The notes below the pieces were generated by a model. The model saw only the letters and a program-made list of their open reading frames with translations. It had not been told where the DNA came from and searched no databases. Below, in pieces: positions 13,120 to 26,200 of a DNA stretch of 64,000 nucleotides; within the stretch, counting starts at the first letter, position 1; every line of letters begins with the position of its first letter. Made by a program: the position numbers and the translations under genes. Location of the stretch: positions 18,599,680 to 18,663,679 of the forward strand of contig NC_047067.1 of NCBI RefSeq assembly GCF_902459465.1. The letters run 5' to 3'. This stretch comes from Asterias rubens. Lineage: Eukaryota; Echinodermata; Asteroidea; Forcipulatida; Asteriidae.

Positions 13120-14143
13120 ATTTAGTCACCAGTAAGAGCGCAATATCGGCTGGCTCTGAGGCAGGCCCAGAGACTGTCACAGGGCAATCTGGATCAAGAC
13201 AGTTTATTTTGAGCGAGATGTTTGTGTGGTACAGATATTTCTCCTACTCTCCAGTAACTAGTGTTGCGACTACTTTAACAAAATGAACGTTGCCAATCAT
13301 GACTATGTACCTTCTGTGCAGCAACCGACACCCTCAACAATAGAACTTGGTGTACCCTGACACCTTTGATATCCCATCCCATAAGTTAAGTAAAATGACC
13401 ACACAACAGCAGATAGGTGAACTTCTTTATGCATGGTTAATCAATTTTATTTTTAGCACATGTAAACGTTTTCCCTAAAAGATCTGTTTTCCCTACCCAC
13501 CAACTCTCTTTCTTTCCAGCATGGTACAGAATCGTTAATATTTGGGTTTTTTTAGGCCTGAATAATCTATTTGAACAAGACTGAAAAAGAAGATCAAAAT
13601 GTTACAGCTCACTCTGTTAAAAAAACACCTCTGCTCAAGCTTCTTCTTTCTTTTTTTTAGTCAGGGAAAAAAAAAAAATTAAAAATAAAAAAGAAGAAAA
13701 AAAATCATCTGACGATATCAAACCGAGCATTCCCAAAGAAGCCAACTTCAAATGCACAAATCCTCTCAAACAGCAAGCGCTTCCAACGAGTGCTGTGTTC
13801 ACATTATTTATGAACGGGGGTAGGGGAGTATTTACAGGAAACACAGCCAACTATATAGTACACTCCAATAGCACAAGCTATAAAATAAAGCTCCTTGAGT
13901 TAGGTTGGTTTTGTCTAGGTCCATTTTCCTTGGAAGTTGAGCGTCTGTTTTTGTTTGGTTTACATTTTCAAACAGACACTATCCATCATTAATTACATCC
14001 AGCCGAAGTCACGGGCAACGAGAAACAGATCAGTGATTTTCTTGACGCCGCGAGTGACCTTTTGACCGTTGTCTCCGACTTGCGTCACATCTCAACACTC
14101 CATGAGGATGACGTTCATGGCTTTGATCTCCGTGGTAGGGTCT
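13120..14143 (-). other. Probable 3' untranslated region of the receptor
   Basis: Follows the stop codon on the minus strand. 13994-14143 is clearly more GC-rich than the surroundings; beyond it lies A/T-rich sequence with A and T runs at 13641-13700. The nearest AATAAA on the minus strand that I see is at 13451-13446, about 700 bases past the stop. No transcript evidence is available, so the end is a guess. Confidence 0.35.
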
Positions 14144-14269
14144 TTAGAGTTTGACGTCTTCAGCTACTCGTAGGTTGTCCAGGGTCTTCTTGATGCGGAG
14201 TGCTGTCAGACGGGCTGCAGCGCTGTGATACCAGCACTCCTTCATTACCTTAGCCAAGACACGCAGGGG
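14144..14269 (-). CDS. Receptor exon 10: kinase C-terminus and stop codon
   Basis: Acceptor CTCCCTGACAG, phase 0, 41 codons and TAA at 14146-14144. Reads [14 protein letters not shown], then [15 protein letters not shown], the helix H-I end of type I receptors, and finishes with a short tail ending VKL. Too short and low in score to stand out as an open frame by itself, but the protein match and splice site make it firm. Confidence 0.95.
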   Translation of the reverse strand, partial: PLRVLAKVMKECWYHSAAARLTALRIKKTLDNLRVAEDVKL

Positions 14270-17200
14270 CTGTCAGGGAGTGAAGAGACAAGGAGTCAAT
14301 CGTCACTGTTTTCAATTATGGGTTTATACGCAATTTGCAAATCTGCCTTAATTTATAAAATATTCATTATTAGGCCTATGGTCTTAAATAAATAAAAATC
14401 ACAAAACTTGCAAACTGCTTTTTTTTTTATACAAATTATTGAAATATTCATTATTAGGCCTATGGGTTAAAATACAAATCATAAAACAAATCACAAATTA
14501 TTGATGTATTCATAAATGTTAAAATTTTCAGCAAGTTTCAGGACCTAACATATTTCCTATTTACTTTGATAAATATTGCAGTAGTGCAATAAAAACACAG
14601 CTAAAATGAAAACACTATTCATTATTGAAGGAATTGTCAGCAAGTTTCAGGACCTAACATGTAATTATTTCTTATTTAGGCCTACTCAGATAAACATTGC
14701 AGCACTGCCATAAAAACACATCTAATATGATCAAAATATTCATTATTGTTCAATATGTCAGCATGTTTCAGGACCTAACAAATAATAATTTCTTAGCTAC
14801 TCGGGGGATACACACTGCAGCAGTGCAAAACACAACAATAACAAAAGGAAAACAAAATACTCACAACCACTTTAGTAACGAGAATAATTCAGAATTATAT
14901 CATCAAATAAAAAAGGGATGACAAACTCAAGGCTACCCTGACATATGAATAGAGAATATTAATAATCATAAATGACGTACTAGGGCAGGAGAAACTGAAC
15001 TGAATCACATAACTTGTCTAGACAGCAGTAAGCCGTCTTGAATTCAAGATAATATGTAACATGCTCAAACACGAATAGGTTTGCGGTAACACCATGTAAT
15101 CTCTAAATGAGTTGGGGTGGTTCTGAAAAGAACCATTGGTTTCAACTTTACATTTCGATCAGCATACTCTGATCGTCTTCTGGAGAAAAAAACACATAAC
15201 CTATATAGAAATTTCACTGAAAAGGACATGTTGTGTACTGTGAAGTATGATTTGATTTGGATCTGATTTGAATTTGTTAGGATAAAAACCTAGTCAAATA
15301 TACACACACAACAATGGGGGAAAATACAATGAAATAAGACAATCCAAAAAAGTACACAAGAGAAGAAAAAAAAAACAGCACAAAATTTATCAGGGATACC
15401 CAAATAAAGCCAATAGCTTAGGCTTATTTCCATTGGGGTCCTTACAAAAGAACCGGCAGAAACAGAATTACACATTCTCTCCAAAAAATCACAGATGATA
15501 ATATAGTTGAGAGATTTTTCATTACTCAACAATTTGGGAATCTGGAGTATTCCAAAAATTCATCACAGCAAATAATGCAAATGGAGTAATATAGGAACAC
15601 GTATGTTAAACACACAGATGTAATTGTGCATAAAATGAAAATCCTGAGAATAGGCGTTGATTTCCTCTCTGTCTAGAGAAAGCGGTTAACATGATTAAAG
15701 CCTGTAAGCAAAATAATTGCCTTCAAGCACAAACAACTTTGGATCGGCAAAGAAAAGTTACCAGCCAGAACACCGTACAGTTGCCATTGCTGCGACTGGT
15801 ACTCTTGCCATTTCTTGCTCAGCCAAAAAATTTGCTGAGCAGAATTTTCTGTTATAAACAGCTTCATGAAATTGGGTCCAGATATATACACCAAGCTAGA
15901 TAACAAAACTTCCACACCGAGAGTCAAATATCAATAGAGCTCCGGAACAAAACAAAACAAGATAATGTTACAGGAAAAGTACGATAGCCCTTCCGGCATG
16001 CACAACATGGCATCCCAGCTTTTCATTATTTAGTTGTAGATCCCACATAGGTGTGGGATCTGCACGTACAACTAATAAACAACACAGTTCACACAGCACG
16101 TTTTGCGCAATCCCATCTTGTTATAGATCCCACACCCTCGCAAATAACACAGTTCACACGGCCCCTTTTACACAATCCCATTATTTAGATTCAGTAGGAT
16201 CAATAACAATGAAATCACAACATTGTCAATAGAAGGTGTGAGAAGACAAATAGCAAACCATGAAAAAATGGGGTTAACAACATTGAGATACGTTTATTAT
16301 ACGGTTAACAGATACGGTTAGTGCGACAGATACGGCGTCATTATGGCGTCATACGTGACTCGCTATCCGTAATACGTGCAGACACTGATGTCCTGCTTGC
16401 TACACAAAAGTAGGTTACGGATAGCATACAAATACTGACTACTTCAAGTGCTATGGTTAAAACTACCGACTCCTGAGGTGATCCCGGAGTGTTCTATATA
16501 GAACGGTCCGGGGATCACTGAGGGAGTCGAAGTTTTAACCATGGCACGAATTAAAGCGGTCAATATTTGTTTTATAACGCCCCAACAGAATATTTATCAT
16601 CCTCGTACACTCAACGTTCGTATGCGCCTTTCAGATACACAGATGCACAAATGATTGGGTTCGAGGTGGGTAAAAAGACGTCTGGGTACTGCACGCCGTG
16701 TGATAGTCGTCGGACTATCACATGGCAACTGATGCACCATCACACGGCCGTCGTTTCTAGTAAAAACAAGACATATCATGTGACGTGCTCTAAACCAATA
16801 AAAAGGCAGAATAATTGTAAGGGGTGTTATAACATAACATATGCATATCAATTTGCGTGCGAAACCTCCCTTTTGTCATGTGGCCCACGCATTTTGACAG
16901 GGTTTGTAGATGCATGGTTAAATGAAAGCATACCTCAACATTGTTCCATCTGTTCGGTATGGTGGGTCTCTGCCGGTCACCAACGACCACCTTCCTCATG
17001 TCCTCAATGGACGGGTCCGATGGAACCATATCGTAGTATGGTAACCTGTATTCTTCATAGATTCCTGCAGTGAGAATCAATCAATAGTCGGATGAATATT
17101 CTGATAAAATTAAAGAGTTTAATAATGTACTATTTGCAACTCCCTTTGCGCTCATGGAGACCTGTAGAACACATAATTGAATGGGCTAATTTGATGGTAA

Positions 17201-20200
17201 ACAGTGTCATGAAACCATATCGTAGTATGGTAACCTGTATTCTTCATAGATTCCTGCAGTGAGAATCAATCAATAGTCGGATGAATATTCTGATAAAATT
17301 AAAGAGTTTAATAATGTACTATTTGCAACTCCCTTTGCGCTCATGGAGACCTGTAGAACACATAATTGAATGGGCTAATTTGATGGTAAACAGTGTCATG
17401 AAATTGGGCACTGGTCGGCTCAAACAATACCTAGAAAAAGAGGGCTGGCATCAATGATCCCAATAGACCATTCCCATGAAATAGGTAAATTGCACCTCAA
17501 GCATGCGCACTACTGATAATTTGGTTGGCAAAATGAAGGAACATTACGCCTTTTAGTATGGGGATAATGGTGGCGTGACGCAGACACATTTTTGTGTCTG
17601 CCTAGTGCACATCTCTAATGGCTTTTGCCAATCAATAGTGTCTGTATGCATGCGTGAATGTAATAAGCATATTTCATGGGAAGGGTCAATTACCCTACTC
17701 TGATTCTCAATTGGGAATGGAATTGTAAGAAATGATTACATGGAAACCACTAGTTCTGTTTAACAATTAAGGAAAATAAGCATAGACACACAACCCTACT
17801 ACAGAAACATAGCAATTTAAGTTTGCTAACATAACGCAAGTCTCCCTTTTAGCTTCCAATGGTAGAGATAGCTTTGTTATGTTGAAAGATAAAACAAGGA
17901 AGATAGTGGAAGTGAAACCTGACCGCATTCCGACATTACGATAACCCCATGGGTCCATTTCAAGGAGCTTTCACGAACAATGTCCTCAATGCTAGAGAAG
18001 TAGATCAAAGAGCACAAGTTCCTTATATCTGGAGAAAATAACAACTGATTTTCTTTTTTTAAAAGTCTGAATTCACAAAATAGTCGGATTCAAGCCCGAG
18101 CGGTTAAGAGCACCAGATTCAAGCCGAGCGGTTAAGAGCACCAGATTCAAGCCCGAGCGGTTAAGAGCACCAGATTCAAGCCCGAGCGGTTAAGAGCACC
18201 AGATTCAAGCCTGAGCGGTTAAGAGCACCAGATTCAAGCCCGAGCGGTTAAGAGCACCAGATTCAAGCCTGAGCGGTTAAGAGCACCAGATTCAAGCCCG
18301 AGCGGTTAAGAGCACCAGATTCAAGCCCGAGCGATTAAGAGCACCAGATTCAAGCCCGAGCGGTTAAGAGCACCAGATTCAAGCCCGAGCGGTTAAGAGC
18401 ACCAGATTCAAGCCTGAGCGGTTAAGAGCACTGGATTCAAGCTCTGGTGTTTTATCAGTATAGTGTGGGTTCAAGTCCCGGTCATGACACTTGCTACCTA
18501 AAATTGGAGAGGTAGTGCTTTCTGCTCTACCGGCCAGGCTTCGGACTGATGATACCCAGGCCTACATCCGTATGGACTGTAAAAGGGGTAACCCGTTTCA
18601 GCCCTAGGAGTAGGTGGCAACGGCCTCTGGAATAAAAATAATTGTAGCCCAGACCTTGATGTGGCTTTCAGGCCTTGTGTGTCTGGCGACTTGCATTAAA
18701 AAAAAAAGTTTTTAAACTGCTCTCAGCTCTCTTAAGAGCATGCAGCCTGTGCTGCGAAATACATAGCGCACTTAGCTACATGTAAATCAATCACAAGAGC
18801 CATCCCTCACAGGTAACCATTTATACCCCTGGGTAAAGACAAGCAACAATATAGTAAAACATCTTGCTCAAGGACACAAGTGTCATAACCGGGATTTGTA
18901 CCCACACTCCGATGACTTAAACCTCCACAACTTGAATTTGATGCTCTAATCCACTAGACCATGACACCCTGTCCCACTTTGGAGTAAAAACTTTTGTGTG
19001 GTATAAATATAACATTTTAAAAAAGACGAGGAGTCGGTGAACACCCATACCTCCGATTGAACACCTCCTGGCGATTTCCCAAAATACTAATCCCAGAGAG
19101 TACACATCAGCTCGCTTGAACGCTTCGAAATGATTGACGTTGATGGTGTCGTCCAGGACCTCTGGAGGTAGGTATCGTTTAGTACCGATGCGGTTATTGG
19201 GCGCTATGTCCACGGTGTCTTTCTCCGAGTCGTGGCGCACGGCGAGGCCGAGGTCGGCAATGGCACACTGGCCGTTTCGCTTGACCAAGATGTTCTTGGT
19301 CTTAAGATCTCGGTGAGCAATGGCAGGCTTTCCTGATGTTAAAACAAATAAAAATCATGGTTAATTAATGTTAAAATGTCATCGCAGCATGCTGCTGAAG
19401 TGCGACATAATTCACAATTGTTACAAATATTACAATCATTATTAAAATCTTTACAATAGAAAATACATAATAAAAATATGATATACACCCCATAATAAAA
19501 GCCTGGCAGAATTGTACGGACAGTTTGATTTATATACAATTAAAAACAAGAAAATGAGAGAAATACAAATTAAGGAGAAATGATGGAATTGATGAGTTTA
19601 GACGCAAGAAATATGTTCAGAGTTTAAACGCAATACATGCAGTAAGTATGTACAGGGTGGATTGACCAGAAGTTGATGAGAAAGAATACAGTGTTAAAAT
19701 ATTACTAGACATAAAATTTGAATGGAACAGAAGACCAATGAATTGAAACAACCACATGAATTTTTAACTTTCGACTCAAAGCATCATGACGATAGAGAAG
19801 TTATTCTTAACATTTAAAAACAATGAAAATAATATTAAGCCACAACAATACAATACAAAATATACCTGAAAATTACACATAATCCCAACTTTCAAAATTC
19901 ACATTGTTACATAGTAACAGTAATAATAGTGTCAATTAATATAGTAGTATGATATTATTTAGTATGCTCCTTAAAACCTAGCGCATGTGTGGGCAATGTT
20001 GTCTTCAATCACGACTATATTTATGAGATGTTAACTTTGCATCAGGGATACAGAATCTTAATTTTGGTATTGTTGTCAAAACTCTGCAAGTCTTGCATTT
20101 ATTCAAAAAGATTTGTGACTGCTTTTGTCCCACGTTCATTGCTTTTAATACGTTGCCATTGGATCGGTCGAGTTGGTCTTTGAAAAGCGTTTGAAACCGT

Positions 20201-23200
20201 TTGTTATAAAATGTACATGGTTAGATAGATAATTTAAAGGTAGAATATTTTACTCCATAAAATGGCCGACGTAAAAGGAAAGCCGTGCAATTTCGAGTGA
20301 TACTTGTGTGGATCATTGTATTCTACTTTTAAACTATCTTTCTAACCATTTGCATTTCGTAACAAACGGTTTCAAACCCTTTTCAAAGACCAACTAGACC
20401 GATCCGAGGCAACGCATTCCTTTTAAGGATTTTGGTACTTTTTTAAAAAGTCCACAGATTTCATTAAGCTTACAGGGTTTGAAGATAATGATAGTGGAAA
20501 GCTTCCCTCAGATATTACTAACTGAGGTTCTGTAGTTTTTGAGAAATGGGTAAAGTCACAAAATAATTTTCTCAAAAACTACAGCACCTCAGTAAGAAAA
20601 TTTTCCAGGGAGGCTTTCTACTATCATAATCTTCAAACTGTGTAAGTTTAGTGTAACTGTAAATCTGTGGACATTGTGTTTTGTGTTAGGAAAAAGTACA
20701 TAGACCCTTTAATTGGGTCCAAATGCGCACAAGAATGACTTTAGTACACGAACCTTGCATTCCGACAATTTCTACATGAAGGTGTGCCAGTCCGTTGGCT
20801 GTGGAGTACGCAAGTCGGATCATGCCAGCCGTATCCACTGTGGTCATGTTCAGGTAATCAAACAGGGAGCCATTCTCCATGTGGTCTGTTACCAACAGAA
20901 GCTGGGTTACCATACCACTATCTGCAAACACACAAACAAAAAAAGCCATTAGTCAGTTGGGAAGTCAGGTTGGCGCAGTGGTGTCTTGCCTCTGGGGACC
21001 CCGGTTCGAATCCGATCAGGGGCACTACATGTATGTGGCTTGGGTCGTTCAGTCCCTACTTGAGTTTGTTGGTTTTCCCTAGAACAATTCTCTGGGGTTT
21101 TTCTCCCACTTCTAAAACTTATTCATTGTCTTCTCACCTTGTCTAGATGATGAAAAGGCTTTGACAAGTTTTATTACAGATGTGCATGTATGTAGATGTA
21201 CCACAATTTTTTTTTTTTAATGCGACTTGAACACCCAGCAGGGTGGATATGTGCGCATTATAAGTCTTATTATTATTATTTATTAGATGTAGAACGGAAC
21301 CTAAATTTTTGGAAGTTACACATTCCGACTTGAATACATGCCATGTTTCAGCTTGATCAAGCATTTTTTAAATGTAAATATTATACAAATATAACATGGT
21401 TTGAAGGTGACTAGTCGATATCAGCTCCCCGAGTTATTGGAAGTTGACAAACTAGTTCCTAAGGTGAAGCCAAGGGAACTAGTTCGTCAACTTCCAATAC
21501 CGAGGGGAGCTCATCGACTAGTCACCCAAAATAAACCATGTTATATTTGTTTTACTATACTTCATACCGGAACATGAGTTTTGAGCAAGAGAAAATGATG
21601 ACTGTGAAACAAAATGCACATGAAGTTTGTTCATGTGTTGGATGTCGCTAAGAGAGCGCTGTTCGTGCGTGTATACAAAACAGTGCCACGATCAATAGCG
21701 CCCGGGGATGCGCAATGGTAGTGCGCATGACAAGTCGAATAGCTCCCGGGAAACTATTACTTGTCATAAGCATTTACCACTTGCGTGAATACTCCTGTGC
21801 GCGCTTGGTAGTTAACACCTGGCACGTGGTGATGAATTGACCAATGAGAACTCAACTCTTGGTCATGAATATGTATGAGGTATAGTAAAAATCTTTAAAA
21901 ACTGCAACAATAATGAACACTTAGAAAAGCGTGGATATCCACAACAGTGCTCAGAGCGCTAATACAAACAATAACATAGGCCCTATGATTACAATAATCA
22001 AAATGCAAATGTAAGCCTAAGCTAAGAAGAAATCCAAAATACAATAAATAAAGGTACTTAAAATACAAATTAAAATATAAATACACAGGTAAAATAAAAT
22101 TCAGTTACTCAGACACTTGATTAAAAAGATGATCAAGATATTTTTTAAATTGGGTTAAAGAAACCGATGATTATACTTGTGCTGGCAATTTGTTCCATAG
22201 GCGTGGCGCAACATGTGAGAAAACTTGGTCTCCCTCGGAATTGGAAGGATTGTAGATTGGGTTTTGTCAACAAAATGCTGATCTATTGCAGCATTTTTTT
22301 TAAAAGAAAGACACAGTACAAAGCACTATGTGCATGTTGCAGCTCAATACAGAGTCAAATCCATCCATGTTTGGCATGGTGGCATCGAGAATCAACCGGG
22401 TGGTACCGTGGTAAGACCGCTTTCGCAAGGAACGCCGGACAATTAATAACGGATCATTTAACACGAGGGAGTGCACATGGTTTGTTATGACAAAAATTGG
22501 TACCTACTACAAAAATTACACAATGTTTGTGTTAAGCGTGTACAAAATTGATGCCTTTCACACAAAGCTCATTTTGTAATATTTCACACACGTTGAGAAA
22601 ATAATTCGCCAGAAATATTGTTTTGTTGTTTTTGTGTGAAAAAGGGCTTTCTACTTAAGCCATACAAGCATTTTACACTGTTTCAATAAAATAATTCTTC
22701 ATAGTGGAACTCCCACATCAGTTATTATCTTGAAGAGGGGGTGGGGGGTAGGAGTGGGGATTGTACAAACAACGATTGTGGGACTAAGTGTATCAAAGTG
22801 CCACAACAACATTTGCCCATCTGTTGTGAACATTAGACCCAGTTTCATAATGCAGGAAAAACAAAATTAAATTCCTTATCGCGATAAGTAGCCATACAAG
22901 TCCCCATCTGACATTCATTGTTGATGAGTGGTTTGCTGTTAAATATTATGACCTTTGTGGCTCTTCATATACAGAGCATTGAACAAATAATATTTATGAT
23001 AATATCTAATAATAACTGTGAGAGTAAATCTGCTACAGAAGGCAGCATTTTTGAGAAAAAGCAAGGATCCTAGGAAAAGGTTGAGATCTAAGGCTACGTG
23101 AGGTTCGCCCGACTTGAAGAGTTACATGTACCAGCGCAAAGGAAATTTTAGTCTTTCTTTTGCATACTGTGATAAAATGAAAGATATTGAAGACTTACAA

Positions 23201-26200
23201 AGCGCATAATGTCTATCAAAGGAGCTCAAGGCACAGTAATAATACAATAGAAAGAAGAAAAATGAGACCCCCAAAAAAAGGATACAAAAGAAAAGTATAG
23301 ATATTGGCTTGGTGAGAAGGCCTTTTTAGCGGATATCATATTCTGAGAAACCGAAAGGCTTTCCTTTTCAGCTTTCCCAGGGTTGGTTAAAGGCAGTGGA
23401 CACTATTATTGGTAATTGTCAAAGACCAGTCGTCTCACTTGGTGTATCTCAACATATGCATAAAATAACAAACCTGTGAAAGTTTGCGCTAAATTGGTCG
23501 TCGAAGCTGCGAGATATGAATGAAATAAAAAACACCCTTGTCACACGAAATTGTGTGCTTTCAGATGCTTGATTTCGAGACCACTAATTCTAAATCTGAG
23601 GTCACGAAATCAAATTTGTGGAAAATTACTTCTTTCTCGAAAACTACGTTACTTCCGAGGGAGCCGTTTCTCACAATATTTTATACTATCAACAGCTCCC
23701 CATTACTCGTCACCAAGTAGGGTTTTACGCGAATAATTATTTTGAGTAATTACCAGTAGTGTTCATCGCCTTTAATATGAAATAAATCTACCTGCAAGCC
23801 AGCAGATAAACTACACCCACACACACACGGAATGCAGTAGTATTATTGACTATTCAAAGGTATGAACAAGTCACTTACAATTCCTTGACACACACAGGGG
23901 GTTAAAGTCAGTACTGACAACAAAAGTCTGAAACTGGGAATCAACAACTTAAACATGTTAAAGGCACTGGACACCATTGGTAAATGTCAAAGACTAGTCT
24001 TCTCATTTGGTGTATCTCAACATATGCACAAAATAACAAACCTGTGAAAATTTGAACTCAATTGGTCGTCGGAGTTGAGAGATTTTACTGGAAGAAAAAA
24101 CACCCTTGTCACACAAAGTTGTGTGCTTTAAGATGCGTGAGGTATCAAAATCAATTCAAATATTTTAGGGAGAAATAACTTCTTTCTACCTAAGAGGGAG
24201 CCGTATCTCACAATGTTTTATACTATCAGCATCTCTCCATTGATCGCTAACAAGTAAGTTTTTATGCTAACAATTATTTTGAGTAATTACCAATAGTGTC
24301 CATGCCTTTAAGAGGCAAGTTGAAATCATCTCATTTCTACCTTTTTTTTTCCAATAACCCCTGGGGATTGTATTGTACAAAGCTTTTTAGAACAGTGTCC
24401 TCGGCAATCGAGGAGATCAGAGAGCAGAATTTCTTCAGCAACGGCTGATTTATTTTGCCAGACGGACATAAAATGTCTGATTTCAAACAAAAAATGATAT
24501 TTCACTTCTATATACGTACAAGATGCAAACGTACAAAAATGTTGTAGACAAGTTTCAATGCAGAAATGAAATTGAAATGTGAAGAGATAGTTATTTTTCA
24601 AAAGTATACCTTTGGTTTTTGGAACCGTTCGATTGTTTTAATCCTATAATGGAGACATATACATGTACAAATTCATTTCAAAAGATGTTAGTATTCTTGA
24701 GATATTGTCAAAAATCTGAAGTGGCAATGTCCGAAAAAAATTATCCAAAGAAGGAAAAGATCAAAATCTTGGGAAAGTTTCAATGCAGAAATGAAATTGA
24801 AATGTTTTTCTTTGAAACACAACATTCCTTTGACGAGAACTGGGCCCAATTTCATAGAGCTGCTAAGCACAAAATTTTGCCAAGCATGAAATTTCTTCCC
24901 CGATAAAAACAGGATCACCAGCCAAATTTCCATTTGTTGCATAGTGCTCGTTACTGGTATTCGGCTTTTGTTTGCTTATCCTGAAAATCACACGGAAATT
25001 TGGTTGGTAAACCCGTTTTTATCAAGGAAGAAATTTCATGCTAAGCAAATTTTTGTGCTTAGCAGCTCTATGAAAGTGGGCCCTGCAGTGCTTCTTACCA
25101 AGTAAGTTTTCACAGTCACTTATTTTTTTTAGTAATTGCCAGAGGCACTGTGCAATATTGGTAATTACTCAAAATAATTGTTTGCATAAAAACTTACTTG
25201 GTAACAAGCAATGGAGATTTGTTGATAGATCAAAACATTGTGAGAGATTGCTCCTTCTAAAATAACATAATTTTTTGGACAGAAGTAATTTTCCATAAAA
25301 ATATCTGAATTGATTTGAGACCTCAGCATCTGAAAGCCAACAACTTGTGAGACAAGGGTGTATTCTCTCACAATGCATAATGTTGAGATACACGAAGTGA
25401 GAGGACTGGTATTTGACAAATTACAAAAGGTGTCCATGGCCTTTAAAGGCAGTGGACACTATTGGTAATTACTCAAAATAATTATTATCATAAAACCTTT
25501 CTTGGTGATGGGTAATGGGGAGAGGTTGATGGTATAAAACATTTTGAGAAACAGCTCCCTCTGAAGTGCCATAGTTTTCGAGAAAGAAGTATTTGTCCAC
25601 AAATTTGATTTCGAGACCTCAGATTTAGAACTTGAGGTCTCGAAATCAACCATTTAAATGCACACAACTTCGTGTGACAATTGTGTTTTTTCTTTCATTA
25701 TTATCTCGCAAGTTCGATGACCGATTGAGCTCAAATTTTCAAAGGTTTGTTATTTTATGCATATGTTGGAGATACACCAACTGTGAAGGCTAGTCTTTGA
25801 CAATTACCAATAGTGTCCACTGCCTTTAAATAAATTACATGTAAATTAAATTCTCATAATAGGATCCTTAAAAAGCTTGGCCAGACGCATTAAGTGTGGA
25901 GGAGGAAATCTCTGAATTCCCCCGGCTCTTACGAACATTTACATCACTATAAATACAACAAACTGCCAGGGAAGGACACAAAATGGAATACTTAATTCCC
26001 CATCTTTTTCCATTATTCATGAGCATTTGAAATCAAAAAGCCATTCACGTAACAATAAAGCATATTGTGCCCTTGAGCAAGGCACTTAACCATAATTGAT
26101 TCATACAAAAATGGGAAAGTAGTGCGTTCTGTTCTACAAGCCATGTCCTAGTTAATGAGCCCAAGTCTACATCTACTGTGAAGGGGGTTACCCTATTTCA

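Noticed and set aside
16567..17073. 168-codon open frame on the plus strand
   Set aside because: It is antisense to receptor exon 9 and its intron; the minus strand carries the conserved kinase sequence.
18087..18433. Possible CRISPR-like array (29-bp repeats)
   Set aside because: Units are directly adjacent without spacers and belong to a tRNA-derived SINE head in an animal genome.
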